Source: Candidatus Methanovirga basalitermitum (lineage in GTDB: Archaea; Methanobacteriota; Methanobacteria; Methanobacteriales; Methanobacteriaceae). Taken from it: a stretch of DNA of 21,336 bases. The translations under genes were made by a program, and so were the position numbers. Positions 7,799 to 14,692 of the stretch are shown here, in pieces. Each line of letters begins with the position of its first letter. The first letter of the stretch is position 1. The notes under the pieces are model-generated. The model was not told the origin of the DNA and searched no databases. It saw only the letters and a list, made by a program, of their open reading frames with translations. The stretch covers positions 1-21,336 of the forward strand of contig JAISZW010000013.1 of assembly GCA_031284445.1 (NCBI GenBank). The letters run 5' to 3'.

Positions 7799-7942
7799 TC
7801 AAAAACCCCCTAATTTGTCATATATTGCATCTCTTTCTTTTTCTAGAGACAATATCTTATCAACATATTTGTCACTATCATAAAAACTCAAAACAGCTAT
7901 TGTAGATGTTAATTCTGTTAATTTGACTTCTGATTGATTCAT
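7799..7942 (-). CDS. 47-residue protein of unknown function
   Basis: ATG 7942 has a near-perfect Shine-Dalgarno site, GGAGG at 7954-7950, seven bases upstream. That makes this one of the best-marked starts in the window despite its size. The product starts MNQSEVKLTE and ends YDKLGGF. It is a probable amphipathic helix with the stretch KYVDKILSLEKERDAIYDKL, and it has no Cys or signal peptide. It is the first gene of a small minus-strand operon with the Cys-rich gene at 7613 and perhaps the DUF362 remnant. A TATA box and two hairpins lie upstream (8150-8061). The two small genes are in the same frame, separated only by TGA and GTT, so a single gene split by a nonsense change is the alternative. 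Confidence 0.45.
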   Translation of the reverse strand: MNQSEVKLTELTSTIAVLSFYDSDKYVDKILSLEKERDAIYDKLGGF

Positions 7943-8060
7943 TATTCATCCTCCAAAAATTTTCAAAAAAAAGAAATTAAATGCTGAATATGACACATTT
8001 TGTATAATTTGCTCATCAATTAGTATAACTAATTATTACTACTAAATATAATAATTATAA

Positions 8061-8118
8061 GAGAATTTCTATTAACATAGAAATATTCTCACGATTTGCT
8101 ACCAAAACATTGGTAGCA
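8061..8118 (-). promoter_or_regulatory. Two-hairpin leader before the small-gene operon
   Basis: The perfect inverted repeat TGCTACCAA (8097-8105) with TTGGTAGCA (8110-8118) has a four-base loop. Next to it GAGAATTTCTAT (8061-8072) pairs with 8077-8090 apart from a two-base bulge. Read on the minus strand, a TATA box (TTATATATAA, 8150-8141) predicts a start near 8120, exactly at the first hairpin. The mRNA would then begin with two stems and carry about 180 leader bases before ATG 7942. That is long for an archaeal leader and could be an RNA regulatory element. It is also compatible with a small RNA on either strand. Confidence 0.45.
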
Positions 8119-8140
8119 TAATATATCATATATTTCACAT

Positions 8141-8150
8141 TTATATATAA
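8141..8150 (-). promoter_or_regulatory. TATA box of the small-gene operon
   Basis: TTATATATAA on the minus strand, with A-rich sequence just upstream as expected for a BRE. The predicted transcript begins about 25 bases on, at the edge of the 8118-8097 hairpin. Confidence 0.4.
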
Positions 8151-8346
8151 ATTTTTTGATTAATTAAAACTTGATAAAAGGTTTAAAAAACAATAAAACA
8201 CCATTACTAATGATTTCTTAAATGAATCATCTGCTCTCTCTATGATAATTAAACTGAAACAAGAAAAATAAAGCCTTATTAATGATTATTTAATAGAGTA
8301 TAATTATATTTAAATACAATGACACATAGAAGGTAATACATGAGCA

Positions 8347-8414
8347 ATCTAAAAGAAACTATTACTTAAGAACACAGTACATCTAAAAGAAACTATTACT
8401 TAAGAACACAGTAC
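8347..8414. repeat. Exact 34-base tandem duplication
   Basis: The unit begins ATCTAAAAGAAACTATTACT and ends CACAGTAC; two identical copies sit head to tail (8347-8380 and 8381-8414). No difference between copies means the duplication is recent or maintained. It lies just in front of the dead transposase. Confidence 0.85.
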
Positions 8415-8439
8415 AAATAAAGTCGAAGAACTGGGTGAC

Positions 8440-9089
8440 AAATATAGCTGAATATAAATCCTTTGGTTAATTGGGTTATTGCGACCATATAATCAGAAAA
8501 ATCTTACAATAGCCAGACAAAAAAAGGGTGGATAGACCAATAATATAGACGTATAAAATCAAACAATCCTGGTCATTTCGAGAAGGAATATCAAAAACAT
8601 GGGTACAGACAAAATTCATATTGAAAGAACTTAAAAAACAAATAGATGTCAAAGGTTTAACTTATGAATTATGGGATGTTATCCACAAATGCATGCAACA
8701 TATCATAAACATCCAGACCCCATGACATACAGAAAAGTAGAATGCACCACGAAGGGAAAAATGCAAAATATACTGCAAATGGTGAATGGGCTAAAAAAGG
8801 AATAGATAATCATTATTCGGATTATAAAATGCATATAGCAGGACACAAACCACCAAATTAATAAGAGAAATCATGCAACAGTTGCCAACATTCATGACTC
8901 TAAAAATAGACCTATCTAAATAATATGGTAGCCTAATCATGGACAATATGATTACTATGAAGTGCTTTGCAAAGCATATAATTCACATGATGGATCGAGC
9001 ATCCATGAATACAAACCACTAACAATAAAACAAAAAAGACAAGGAAAGAATCAGTTCGTAGCATGCAAAAGAAACCATTTGCTGTGATA
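8440..9089 (+). mobile_element. Degenerate IS5/IS4-like DDE transposase
   Basis: The stretch reads as a transposase only when frames are switched. Frame pieces are WSFREGISKTWVQTKFILKE and LKKQIDVKGLTYELWD from 8570 (stop at 8723), then NAKYTANGEWAKKGIDNHYS with DYKMHIAGH around 8760-8850. Last comes YYEVLCKAYNSHDGSSIHEY with KRQGKNQFVACKRNH up to about 9085. The middle piece matches the W..KG....GYK.H block, and the last matches the AYDS step, of IS5/IS1182-type DDE enzymes. Several frameshifts and stops show it is long dead. Its base composition is noticeably less AT-rich than the flanks, consistent with transfer. Ends are approximate and no terminal repeats were found. Confidence 0.6.
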
Positions 9090-9100
9090 AAAAGAGTTTT

Positions 9101-9126
9101 AAATCTCTACTTATTTTTAGAGATTT
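9101..9126 (-). terminator. Hairpin terminator overlapping the nadA stop
   Basis: AAATCTCTA (9101-9109) and TAGAGATTT (9118-9126) form a perfect 9-bp stem with an eight-base loop. The nadA stop codon (9109-9107) lies within the stem. On the minus strand the sequence following the stem includes CTTTTT, as expected for a T-rich archaeal terminator. Confidence 0.5.
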
Positions 9127-10030
9127 CAATCATTCTTTCAATAGCTTTTAATGATTTTTTAGCTATTTCTTTATTAATTTTAACCTGAAACTCCTCATCA
9201 ATAATAGATTTTTTAATTTTATCTAAATTGTTGAGTTTCATAGTTTTACAGATTCCATCATCAAGTAGAGGAATAGCTATTTTATCTGAAAATTCTCTAT
9301 TCATTCTTGTAATAAGATCTACCTCTGTTCCAATTATAAATTCCTTGTTTTTAGAGTTTTTAAGATGGGAAATCATTCCACCAGTACTCAAAACAGCATC
9401 AGCCATGTCCTGAACTTCCATATCAGCTTCTGGATGGACTAAAATTTCTGCATTAGGATATTTTTCCTTTTTAAATGTGATATCTCCAATATTAAACATT
9501 TTATGGACATAACAGTATCCTATTTCAGGTATAGGAATTATTTCTTTATGTGTTTGTTTAGCCACATACTTTGCTAAGTTGTTATCAGGACCAAAGAGAA
9601 CTTGATTATTATCTAAGTTTTCAACTACTTCAATAGCATTAGATGATGTGACAATAATATCAGCTTCTGCTTTTGCTTCAGCTAAAGTGTTAACATATAA
9701 AGCTACATCTGCATCAGGATACCTTTCTTTTGCTTTTTTAATTTCATTTGCACTTAGCATATGTGCCATTGGACATTCAGCATTATAATCTGGGATTATG
9801 ATTTTTTTATCAGGATTCAAGATAGCCGCAGTTTCTGCCATAAAGTCAACACCACAAAAAATTATCAAATCCCTATCATCAATTTCCGATGCTTTAATGC
9901 AAAGTTCCAATGAGTCTCCAATAAAATCAGATATTTCCTGAATTTTTCCTGGTTGATAGTTGTGTCCTAGAATGATTCCATTTTTTTCATTCTTTAAATT
10001 GATGATCTCTTCTTGTAAACTACTTAACAT
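9107..10030 (-). CDS. nadA: Quinolinate synthase A
   Basis: NadA condenses iminoaspartate with dihydroxyacetone phosphate to quinolinate, the second step of de novo NAD synthesis, using a [4Fe-4S] cluster. The expected pieces are present: LGHNYQ near residue 21, GDSLEL near 38, GVDFMAETA near 60, TSSNA near 128, and HPEAD near 199. The three cluster Cys are C86 (ECPMAH), C173 (GYCYVH) and C261 (GICKTMK). At 307 residues it is full length. The start has no strong ribosome-binding site, and a TATA box 35-42 bases upstream (10072-10065) predicts a very short leader. No nadB or nadC is adjacent; the flanks are a dead transposase and another dead gene. Confidence 0.95.
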   Translation of the reverse strand: MLSSLQEEIINLKNEKNGIILGHNYQPGKIQEISDFIGDSLELCIKASEIDDRDLIIFCGVDFMAETAAILNPDKKIIIPDYNAECPMAHMLSANEIKKAKERYPDADVALYVNTLAEAKAEADIIVTSSNAIEVVENLDNNQVLFGPDNNLAKYVAKQTHKEIIPIPEIGYCYVHKMFNIGDITFKKEKYPNAEILVHPEADMEVQDMADAVLSTGGMISHLKNSKNKEFIIGTEVDLITRMNREFSDKIAIPLLDDGICKTMKLNNLDKIKKSIIDEEFQVKINKEIAKKSLKAIERMIEISKNK

Positions 10031-10064
10031 TTTTCATTAACCACTAATTTATTTAAAGTTAATC

Positions 10065-10072
10065 ATATATAG
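10065..10072 (-). promoter_or_regulatory. TATA box of nadA
   Basis: Minus-strand TATATATG within CTATATATGATT. Transcription would start near 10042, about a dozen bases before ATG 10030. Confidence 0.4.
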
Positions 10073-10104
10073 GGGATAATATTTAAGGTTATGAAAAACA
10101 CCCC

Positions 10105-10339
10105 ATGATACAAAGTCTGTCAAATAAACTTATAAACTTTGTGTATAACGATCTCAAAGTTGGAGTTAAAAACAGTAGAATAGTCCTTAAAGAAGGAATG
10201 GGAATTAAAAACATCTCTGGGATTCCTTGAATAGTTTGGAAAAGACGTAGAATTCATTATAGATGATGAAAAAAGTAAATATGAGAATCATGACTCTGGA
10301 AATATTGTCTATAATGGAATTGACTACCTAAATAAATAA
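10105..10339 (+). pseudogene. Unidentified dead gene fragment
   Basis: From ATG 10105 the frame reads MIQSLSNKLINFVYNDLKVG, then SRIVLKEGMGIKNISGIP, and stops at TGA 10228. One frame over, after a TAG, it continues FGKDVEFIIDDEKSKYENHD then SGNIVYNGIDYLNK to TAA 10339. The two halves fit together as one protein with a single-base slip near 10225 and a nonsense codon. I do not recognise the family. It ends 25 bases before the second insertion-sequence-end repeat, so it may have been cut or carried by that element. Confidence 0.45.
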
Positions 10340-10364
10340 ACAAGAAAATCTTAATGTTTTCGTG

Positions 10365-10417
10365 GAGTCTGTAAAAAAGTGTGGATTTATATGGAAAAAT
10401 TTGCTTTTATAGTACTC
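10365..10417 (+). repeat. Insertion-sequence-end-like repeat, copy 2
   Basis: Gapless match to 7336-7388 with 47 of 53 bases identical, beginning GAGTCTGTAAAAAAGTGTGG. Its orientation puts the element's interior to the right, facing the inverted copy at 12927-12950. The two could therefore be the ends of one 2.6-kb unit, or relics of separate insertions. Confidence 0.6.
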
Positions 10418-10527
10418 TCTAAAAATAGTTAAATAAAGAAGAAGTACTTAATTCAAACTTCTAAGCTGGAACTAAAGTTTTTTTAAGTTGTTTTTGCCAA
10501 CAAACGAAAAATAAACTATTCTAAAAA

Positions 10528-10590
10528 ATCATTGTTTCAGTTTTATAAATCATTGTTTCAGTTCTATAAATCATTGTTTCAGTTCTATGA
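10528..10590. repeat. Three 21-base repeats covering the 3' end of a membrane protein gene
   Basis: Three head-to-tail units beginning ATCATTGTTTCAGTT (10528-10548, 10549-10569, 10570-10590); they differ at one or two bases. On the minus strand each encodes (F)IELKQ or IKLKQ followed by TGA. The last seven codons and the stop of the gene at 10571 have thus been copied twice downstream, in frame. The unit is seven codons long, so each copy restores the same stop. Confidence 0.75.
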
Positions 10591-11173
10591 TAAACTTATC
10601 CATTTTGTTATTTTCCCAGATGTCAGTAAATAGCTTTTTATCCAGATGAAAAACGAATAAATATCTATAAATTATGATAGCTACTGTTAAAGGAATTATT
10701 ATATCAGCTATTGAAAAAGTATTAGGATATTTGAATCTTAATATAATTAACAAAGCATCTAAACCAACAATCCTAATTAGATATATGTTAAATTTCTTTC
10801 TTTCTTTTATTTGATCTTCTTTAAATTTAGAATGAACATCATCTAAGTCATTATTTTTCATATATTTTTTAAGTGTTTTATTATCATTGGTTTTATTTTT
10901 AAATCCTTTTTTTAATCTGTGTAATTTAATATATTTGTAAACTATTCTTATTAAAAATATAATTGCAATATAATAATAGATATATTGAGTTATTAAAGTT
11001 TGAGTAGCTGGATTTACTACAGAAGACATATTAAAACTGTTAATGTTTCCCATTATTAAAAATCTTCTCACCATTAAAAATACTCCTAAGCCAAGTAGAA
11101 ATATTGATTCTAAATAGAATTTCTTAGTTTCTTTAACTAAAATCATTGCTTTTTGTTTAATTTTATCTTCCAT
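10571..11173 (-). CDS. Four-helix membrane protein, unknown
   Basis: A 200-residue protein with four likely membrane helices: about 19-42 (FYLESIFLLGLGVFLM), 64-82 (YIYYYIAIIFLIRIV), 128-147 (FNIYLIRIVGLDALLI) and 154-175 (IADIIIPLTVAIIIYRYLF). Helices 2 and 3 are joined by a very Lys- and Asn-rich cytoplasmic stretch (residues 83-127), and a cationic N-terminus and a short C-terminal tail complete it. No catalytic motif or known domain is recognisable. ATG 11173 is the first Met. The 3' end lies in the 21-base repeat. It shares its strand with the gene at 11287, about 110 bases away, so the two may be cotranscribed. Confidence 0.65.
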   Translation of the reverse strand: MEDKIKQKAMILVKETKKFYLESIFLLGLGVFLMVRRFLIMGNINSFNMSSVVNPATQTLITQYIYYYIAIIFLIRIVYKYIKLHRLKKGFKNKTNDNKTLKKYMKNNDLDDVHSKFKEDQIKERKKFNIYLIRIVGLDALLIILRFKYPNTFSIADIIIPLTVAIIIYRYLFVFHLDKKLFTDIWENNKMDKFIIELKQ

Positions 11174-11286
11174 AAAACTAACCTATATCGCCTATTAAAA
11201 AAGATTTGTAAATTGTTTATTGATATATTAATTTTTGTATAAAAATATTGTTGAATTTGATAATAAAGAACATTTAAATGCTTTAT

Positions 11287-12087
11287 TTACATATTCAACA
11301 ATAATTCAAAATCTTCTTCTGCTTCTTTTTCTGATGAAACCCCTATTGTAACCATATCAGCATAATCCAATTTTTTTAAAAAATTAAATGCTTCTTTTGG
11401 CATTTGAATACCAGTAGCTAAAATTTTGTTAATAGCTATCTTCTTATTTAGCTCATTTAATGAGTTTGATAGCTTCACTCTATTTTCATCTAAAAAGGAA
11501 TCCGTATCCATCATGTATCCTAATTTATTAACTGGTACCATATAAAATTCAAATAAATCAAGTATAGGTGATTTTAATAATTTTTCTGTGGTTTTGAAAG
11601 GAAAAGAGGTTATAAGTCCTGAAATATATCCTTTATTCTTTACTGTAAGAAGTATTTCCTCTAATAAGTTCCAATCATAGCTATCTACAATAAATTCATC
11701 TATAAAAATAATTGAAGGATTATATTTTGAAAGTGTTTTAATATCCTCTCTCCAATCTGTGTTTTGTGCTTTTTCCATATCTGGAAACATATAATTCATA
11801 TTTGTTTTTCCAATTATTCCAATAACATCCATTTTTACTCCTTGAGATATAGCTATTTCAAATCCTTCAATTAACACTTCATTGGTGTTTAAGTTTATTC
11901 CTTTAACTCCAAGTTCAAAAGATTTTTTAATAACTTTAGCTATATTTTTAGGATTTTTATATAAATCTAATTCATATAATCTTGTCCTATGACCAAAATA
12001 GCTTTCAGCTGTAAATGGGGCTGTCCCTAACAAAATTTTAGGAATTTCTCTATTTTTAAAGTTAATATCTCCGTTGAAAATATGCAT
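11287..12087 (-). CDS. Aldo/keto reductase-like TIM-barrel protein
   Basis: The first strand and loop, PKILLGTAPFTAESYFG near residues 16-33, followed by KKSFELGVKGINLNT near 54-68, resemble the opening of aldo/keto reductases. DMVTIGVSSEKEAEEDFELL at the end resembles their closing strand, and the whole 266 residues fit one beta/alpha barrel. The classical catalytic Asp-Tyr-Lys-His set is not evident, so substrate and even redox function are unsure. ATG 12087 is preceded immediately by AGGTG (12092-12088), too close to act normally; GTG 12090 is in frame. A seven-codon frame, ATG 12110 to TGA 12089, overlaps this start as TGATG, so leaderless or coupled initiation is possible. Confidence 0.65.
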   Translation of the reverse strand: MHIFNGDINFKNREIPKILLGTAPFTAESYFGHRTRLYELDLYKNPKNIAKVIKKSFELGVKGINLNTNEVLIEGFEIAISQGVKMDVIGIIGKTNMNYMFPDMEKAQNTDWREDIKTLSKYNPSIIFIDEFIVDSYDWNLLEEILLTVKNKGYISGLITSFPFKTTEKLLKSPILDLFEFYMVPVNKLGYMMDTDSFLDENRVKLSNSLNELNKKIAINKILATGIQMPKEAFNFLKKLDYADMVTIGVSSEKEAEEDFELLLNM

Positions 12088-12375
12088 CACCTATAATTTA
12101 ATTTTAACATTTTACTAAAAAATCACCCATAAGATCCACATTCAAAAAATACACTTTAAATACTACTTAATATGAAAAAAAAGAATAAAATAGTAAAATT
12201 TAAATAAGAAATGACAGATGATTAAACATGACTATAATAAGTAAATTTGTCCTTGCAAATAATATTGGTTTTATCCAACTTAAACTTTTCGATTTCTGAG
12301 AAGAAAATTGACTTTAAAAAGACAGTTGAAAAATATGCTTTCCAGAGGATAAAAAGGAAGATATTAATAATAAGC

Positions 12376-12920
12376 TTATCATTTTTGTATAATAGAGTGG
12401 TATAAAACACTAAAACTTCTTTATTTTAACTGTGGAAGCCTATATAATAGAAAACAAGGATTTAGGCAAATAAATCCAAAGCTATATGATGGTGAGAAAA
12501 TTAAAATCTCACTACAAAGGTAAAAAGGTAAAAATTCGATAGAAAATACTCTAATAATTTAGAAAACCTTAAAAAGAAAAATAAAAGTTTTTTTAAAATA
12601 ACAGAGATAAATAATATGTTCAAAAAGATGAAAACTAACCTTTAAAGAAATAAGGCATTGTTAGAGAAATATGACAAATTGCACTATCTTAATAATAAAA
12701 ATTCTAGACGAAAAAGAAATTGCTAACTTTTAGAGTCTTAGATAGTTTTACTGTTGATAATTTTTATACCAAACATCAAATCAATCAACAACACTATAGT
12801 AAGAATAAGAAATCAAAAATTAAAACTAAATTTAAGATAATTACCAAAAATCGAAGATTTTCAGTAATTGAAGAATTATTAGAGTATTTAGCTTTATTCA
12901 TGGGAAATGAAGCAATGTAA
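12376..12920 (+). pseudogene. Transposase remnant, family uncertain
   Basis: Protein-like pieces follow one another in changing frames. First is EWYKTLKLLYFNCGSLYNRK, then QGFRQINPKLYDGEKIKISL up to a stop near 12523. From 12553 comes NNLENLKKKNKSFFKITEIN, with one stop inside and KYDKLHYLNNKNSRRKRN at the end. From 12723 it finishes LTFRVLDSFTVDNFYTKHQI with KNRRFSVIEELLEYLALF and GNEAM, stopping at 12920. A basic coiled-coil region followed by a compact C-terminus, ending seven bases before a terminal-repeat-like sequence, is what an insertion-sequence transposase looks like. Methanobrevibacter is known to carry such elements (ISM1 in M. smithii), but I cannot confirm the family. Confidence 0.5.
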
Positions 12921-12926
12921 GAAAGA

Positions 12927-12950
12927 ACTCCACAATTTTTTACAGGCTAC
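12927..12950 (-). repeat. Insertion-sequence-end-like repeat, copy 3 (inverted)
   Basis: Read on the minus strand it is GCCTGTAAAAAATTGTGGAG, matching the first part of the copies at 7336 and 10365. It lies just after the stop of the transposase remnant, with the opposite orientation, as expected for a right terminal inverted repeat. Confidence 0.55.
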
Positions 12951-12993
12951 TAATAGAAATACTTATATATTCAAAATAAATAAATCTTATTAT

Positions 12994-13016
12994 GTTGAGA
13001 TAGTTTTTATCTTAAC
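12994..13016. repeat. Nine-bp hairpin
   Basis: GTTGAGATA (12994-13002) pairs with TATCTTAAC (13008-13016), one G-T pair, around GTTTT. It sits in the 400-base gap between the dead transposase and carS, otherwise empty up to the regulatory module at 13171. Confidence 0.4.
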
Positions 13017-13170
13017 AACTTAATAAAGATAAAATGTAATAATCAACTCATGGCAGTATATACTTCCCTATGAATGATGGTAGAATAATAAAACAAAAGC
13101 AGTTCCATACTTTTAATTGGCATAGATGAAAATTTAATAATCATTTCTTGTGTGGTTTTTGTTTTGTTAG

Positions 13171-13276
13171 TATCACACATTTTTTCCTAATATCTTTTTT
13201 TATGATAACAATCGTTATTAGTCTGTTTGTGGCAATTATTATCACCAAAACTTTCAATAATTGCTTAGTACACTTT
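13171..13276 (+). promoter_or_regulatory. Paired-palindrome regulatory module, copy B (upstream of carS)
   Basis: ATAACAATCGTTAT at 13205-13218 is a 14-base near-palindrome. A degenerate second site, with CAATTATTATC at 13233-13243, is centred exactly 24 bases further on. TATCACACATT lies at 13171-13181 and CACTTT at 13271-13276. Every element sits at the same relative position as in copy A (25-130, offset 13146, no gap needed), although the sequence between is not conserved. Here the module ends at a TATA box. A regulator bound 30-70 bases upstream of TATA would suit activation or blocking of upstream recruitment. The regulator is unknown. Confidence 0.55.
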
Positions 13277-13281
13277 ATATA
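13274..13281 (+). promoter_or_regulatory. TATA box of carS
   Basis: TTTATATA followed by an A run. Transcription should start near 13303, inside the first copy of the 29-base duplication, leaving a leader of about 25 bases that contains the second GGAGAT site. Confidence 0.45.
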
Positions 13282-13282
13282 A

Positions 13283-13340
13283 AAATATGGAGATAATTGA
13301 TGGATTTTAATAAATATGGAGATAATTGATGGATTTTAAT
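13283..13340 (+). repeat. 29-base tandem duplication of the carS start region
   Basis: Two identical units (13283-13311 and 13312-13340), each carrying GGAGAT and an ATG followed by GATTTTAAT. The first ATG (13300) opens a nine-codon frame, MDFNKYGDN, whose TGA (13327-13329) overlaps the true carS ATG 13329 as TGATG. The unit is not a multiple of three, which is why the first start is not an extension of CarS. Confidence 0.9.
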
Positions 13341-13847
13341 GTTACAGAGAATATTATCCTTGTTTTGAATGTTGTTTACTTTCTACTACCCGCATACATT
13401 GCAAACTTAAGTGGTCTTGTATTTGGGGGTAAAAGACCAATTGATATGGGGAAAAATTTTTTTGATGGTAATAGAATCATTGGGGATGGAGTTACAATTG
13501 AGGGATTTGCTTATGGAGTATTGTTTGGTGTATTTATTGGAGTAATAGAAGGTTTAAAACTTGAAAATCTTTTGTTTTGTCTTCAAATGAGTTTACTATT
13601 AAGTTTTGGTGCTTTAGTTGGAGATGCTGTTGGAAGTTTTATAAAACGAAGATTAGGAGTTTCAAGAGGAAAACCAGTACCATTTCTTGATCAATTAGAT
13701 TTTTTTGTAGGAGCTATACTTTTTGTCTCGTTAATAGTTCATATACCTATGAATTACATTATTATAGGAGCTATTTTAACCTTAATTCTTCATCTGGTAA
13801 CAAATACGATAGCTTATCTTTTAGGTATTAAAGATGTGTGGTACTGA
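13329..13847 (+). CDS. carS: CDP-archaeol synthase
   Basis: CarS transfers CMP from CTP to 2,3-di-O-geranylgeranylglyceryl phosphate, giving the activated intermediate for archaeal polar lipids. It is an integral membrane enzyme. The family signature is clear: NLSGLVFGGKRPIDMGKNF near residue 26, GDGVTIEG near 54, then GDAVGSFIKRRLGVSRGKP near 99 and FLDQLDFFVGA near 119-130. About five hydrophobic segments are visible. ATG 13329 with GGAGAT at 13318-13323 is the best start; a TTG one codon earlier is not needed. At 172 residues the length is normal. The start lies in the second copy of a 29-base duplication, and rpiA follows on the same strand. Confidence 0.92.
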   Translation: MDFNVTENIILVLNVVYFLLPAYIANLSGLVFGGKRPIDMGKNFFDGNRIIGDGVTIEGFAYGVLFGVFIGVIEGLKLENLLFCLQMSLLLSFGALVGDAVGSFIKRRLGVSRGKPVPFLDQLDFFVGAILFVSLIVHIPMNYIIIGAILTLILHLVTNTIAYLLGIKDVWY

Positions 13848-13934
13848 TCATAATCTTTTGATTTGATCGTGTTTAATTTCACTACAAAAAAAAGGATGTT
13901 TTAGTAAGATATTGATATATGGTATGGAATAATC

Positions 13935-14606
13935 ATGAATTTAAAGAGAATAGCTGGATTTGAAGCAGCAAAGGAAGTTAAAGATGGAAAAATTGTAGGC
14001 TTGGGTACTGGCTCAACCACACATTACTTCATTGAAAAACTTGGGGATAGGATTAAAGAGGAAGAAATTGAAATCATGGGGGTTCCTACTTCTTATCAAT
14101 CTTTTTTACTTGCCAAAGAGCAGAACATACCTTTAACTACTTTAGATGAACATGATATTGATATAGCTGTTGATGGTGCTGATGAGATTGACAAGGATTT
14201 AAATCTTATTAAAGGAAGAGGGGCTGCACATACATTAGAGAAGATAGTGGACTATAGTGCCAAAATTTTCATTGTAATAGCTGATGAGAGTAAATTGGTT
14301 GAAAAACTTGGAGCTTTCCCAGTTCCGCTTGAAATAATTTCAAAGGCTGTAAAACCAGTTTTCTCAGAACTTAAAGATATGGGTAGTGAGCCAAGTATAA
14401 GGATGGCTAAGTATAAAGATGGACCAGTTATTTCTGATAATGGGAATTTTATTGTTGATGCTAAGTTTGGATTGATGGATAATCCGGTACATTTAGAAAA
14501 AGATCTTAATTCAATTCCTGGTGTAGTTGAAAATGGAATTTTCTCACAAATGACTGATAAAGCTATTGTTACCTGTGAAAATGGCATTAGAAAGATTAAT
14601 TTTTAG
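13935..14606 (+). CDS. rpiA: Ribose-5-phosphate isomerase A
   Basis: RpiA interconverts ribose 5-phosphate and ribulose 5-phosphate in the cytoplasm, supplying ribose for nucleotides; many methanogens rely on it with the ribulose monophosphate route. Visible motifs are GLGTGSTTHYF near residue 22, the catalytic DGADEIDKDL near 79, and KGRGAAHTLEKIV near 91. KGRG replaces the usual KGGG, with the remainder of the loop intact; the adjoining Glu and Lys are kept. The length of 223 residues is typical. The start is ATG 13935 with only a weak GGA upstream, and a possible TATA (GATATATGG) about 20 bases before it hints at leaderless expression. Confidence 0.94.
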   Translation: MNLKRIAGFEAAKEVKDGKIVGLGTGSTTHYFIEKLGDRIKEEEIEIMGVPTSYQSFLLAKEQNIPLTTLDEHDIDIAVDGADEIDKDLNLIKGRGAAHTLEKIVDYSAKIFIVIADESKLVEKLGAFPVPLEIISKAVKPVFSELKDMGSEPSIRMAKYKDGPVISDNGNFIVDAKFGLMDNPVHLEKDLNSIPGVVENGIFSQMTDKAIVTCENGIRKINF

Positions 14607-14692
14607 TTTTATTGGTTTATTCATTGAAATGCTTGAAAAGATATAAAATAATATTATAATATAATAACTTTTATTAATTTTATGGTGACTAA

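Noticed and set aside
12222..12410. 62-codon minus-strand frame
   Set aside because: It is hydrophobic and Lys-rich without a start signal and overlaps the transposase remnant, whose sequence reads on the other strand.
14252..14587. Long minus-strand frames inside rpiA, aspS, mmp5 and mmp15
   Set aside because: They lie antisense to clearly identified genes and have no family features of their own.
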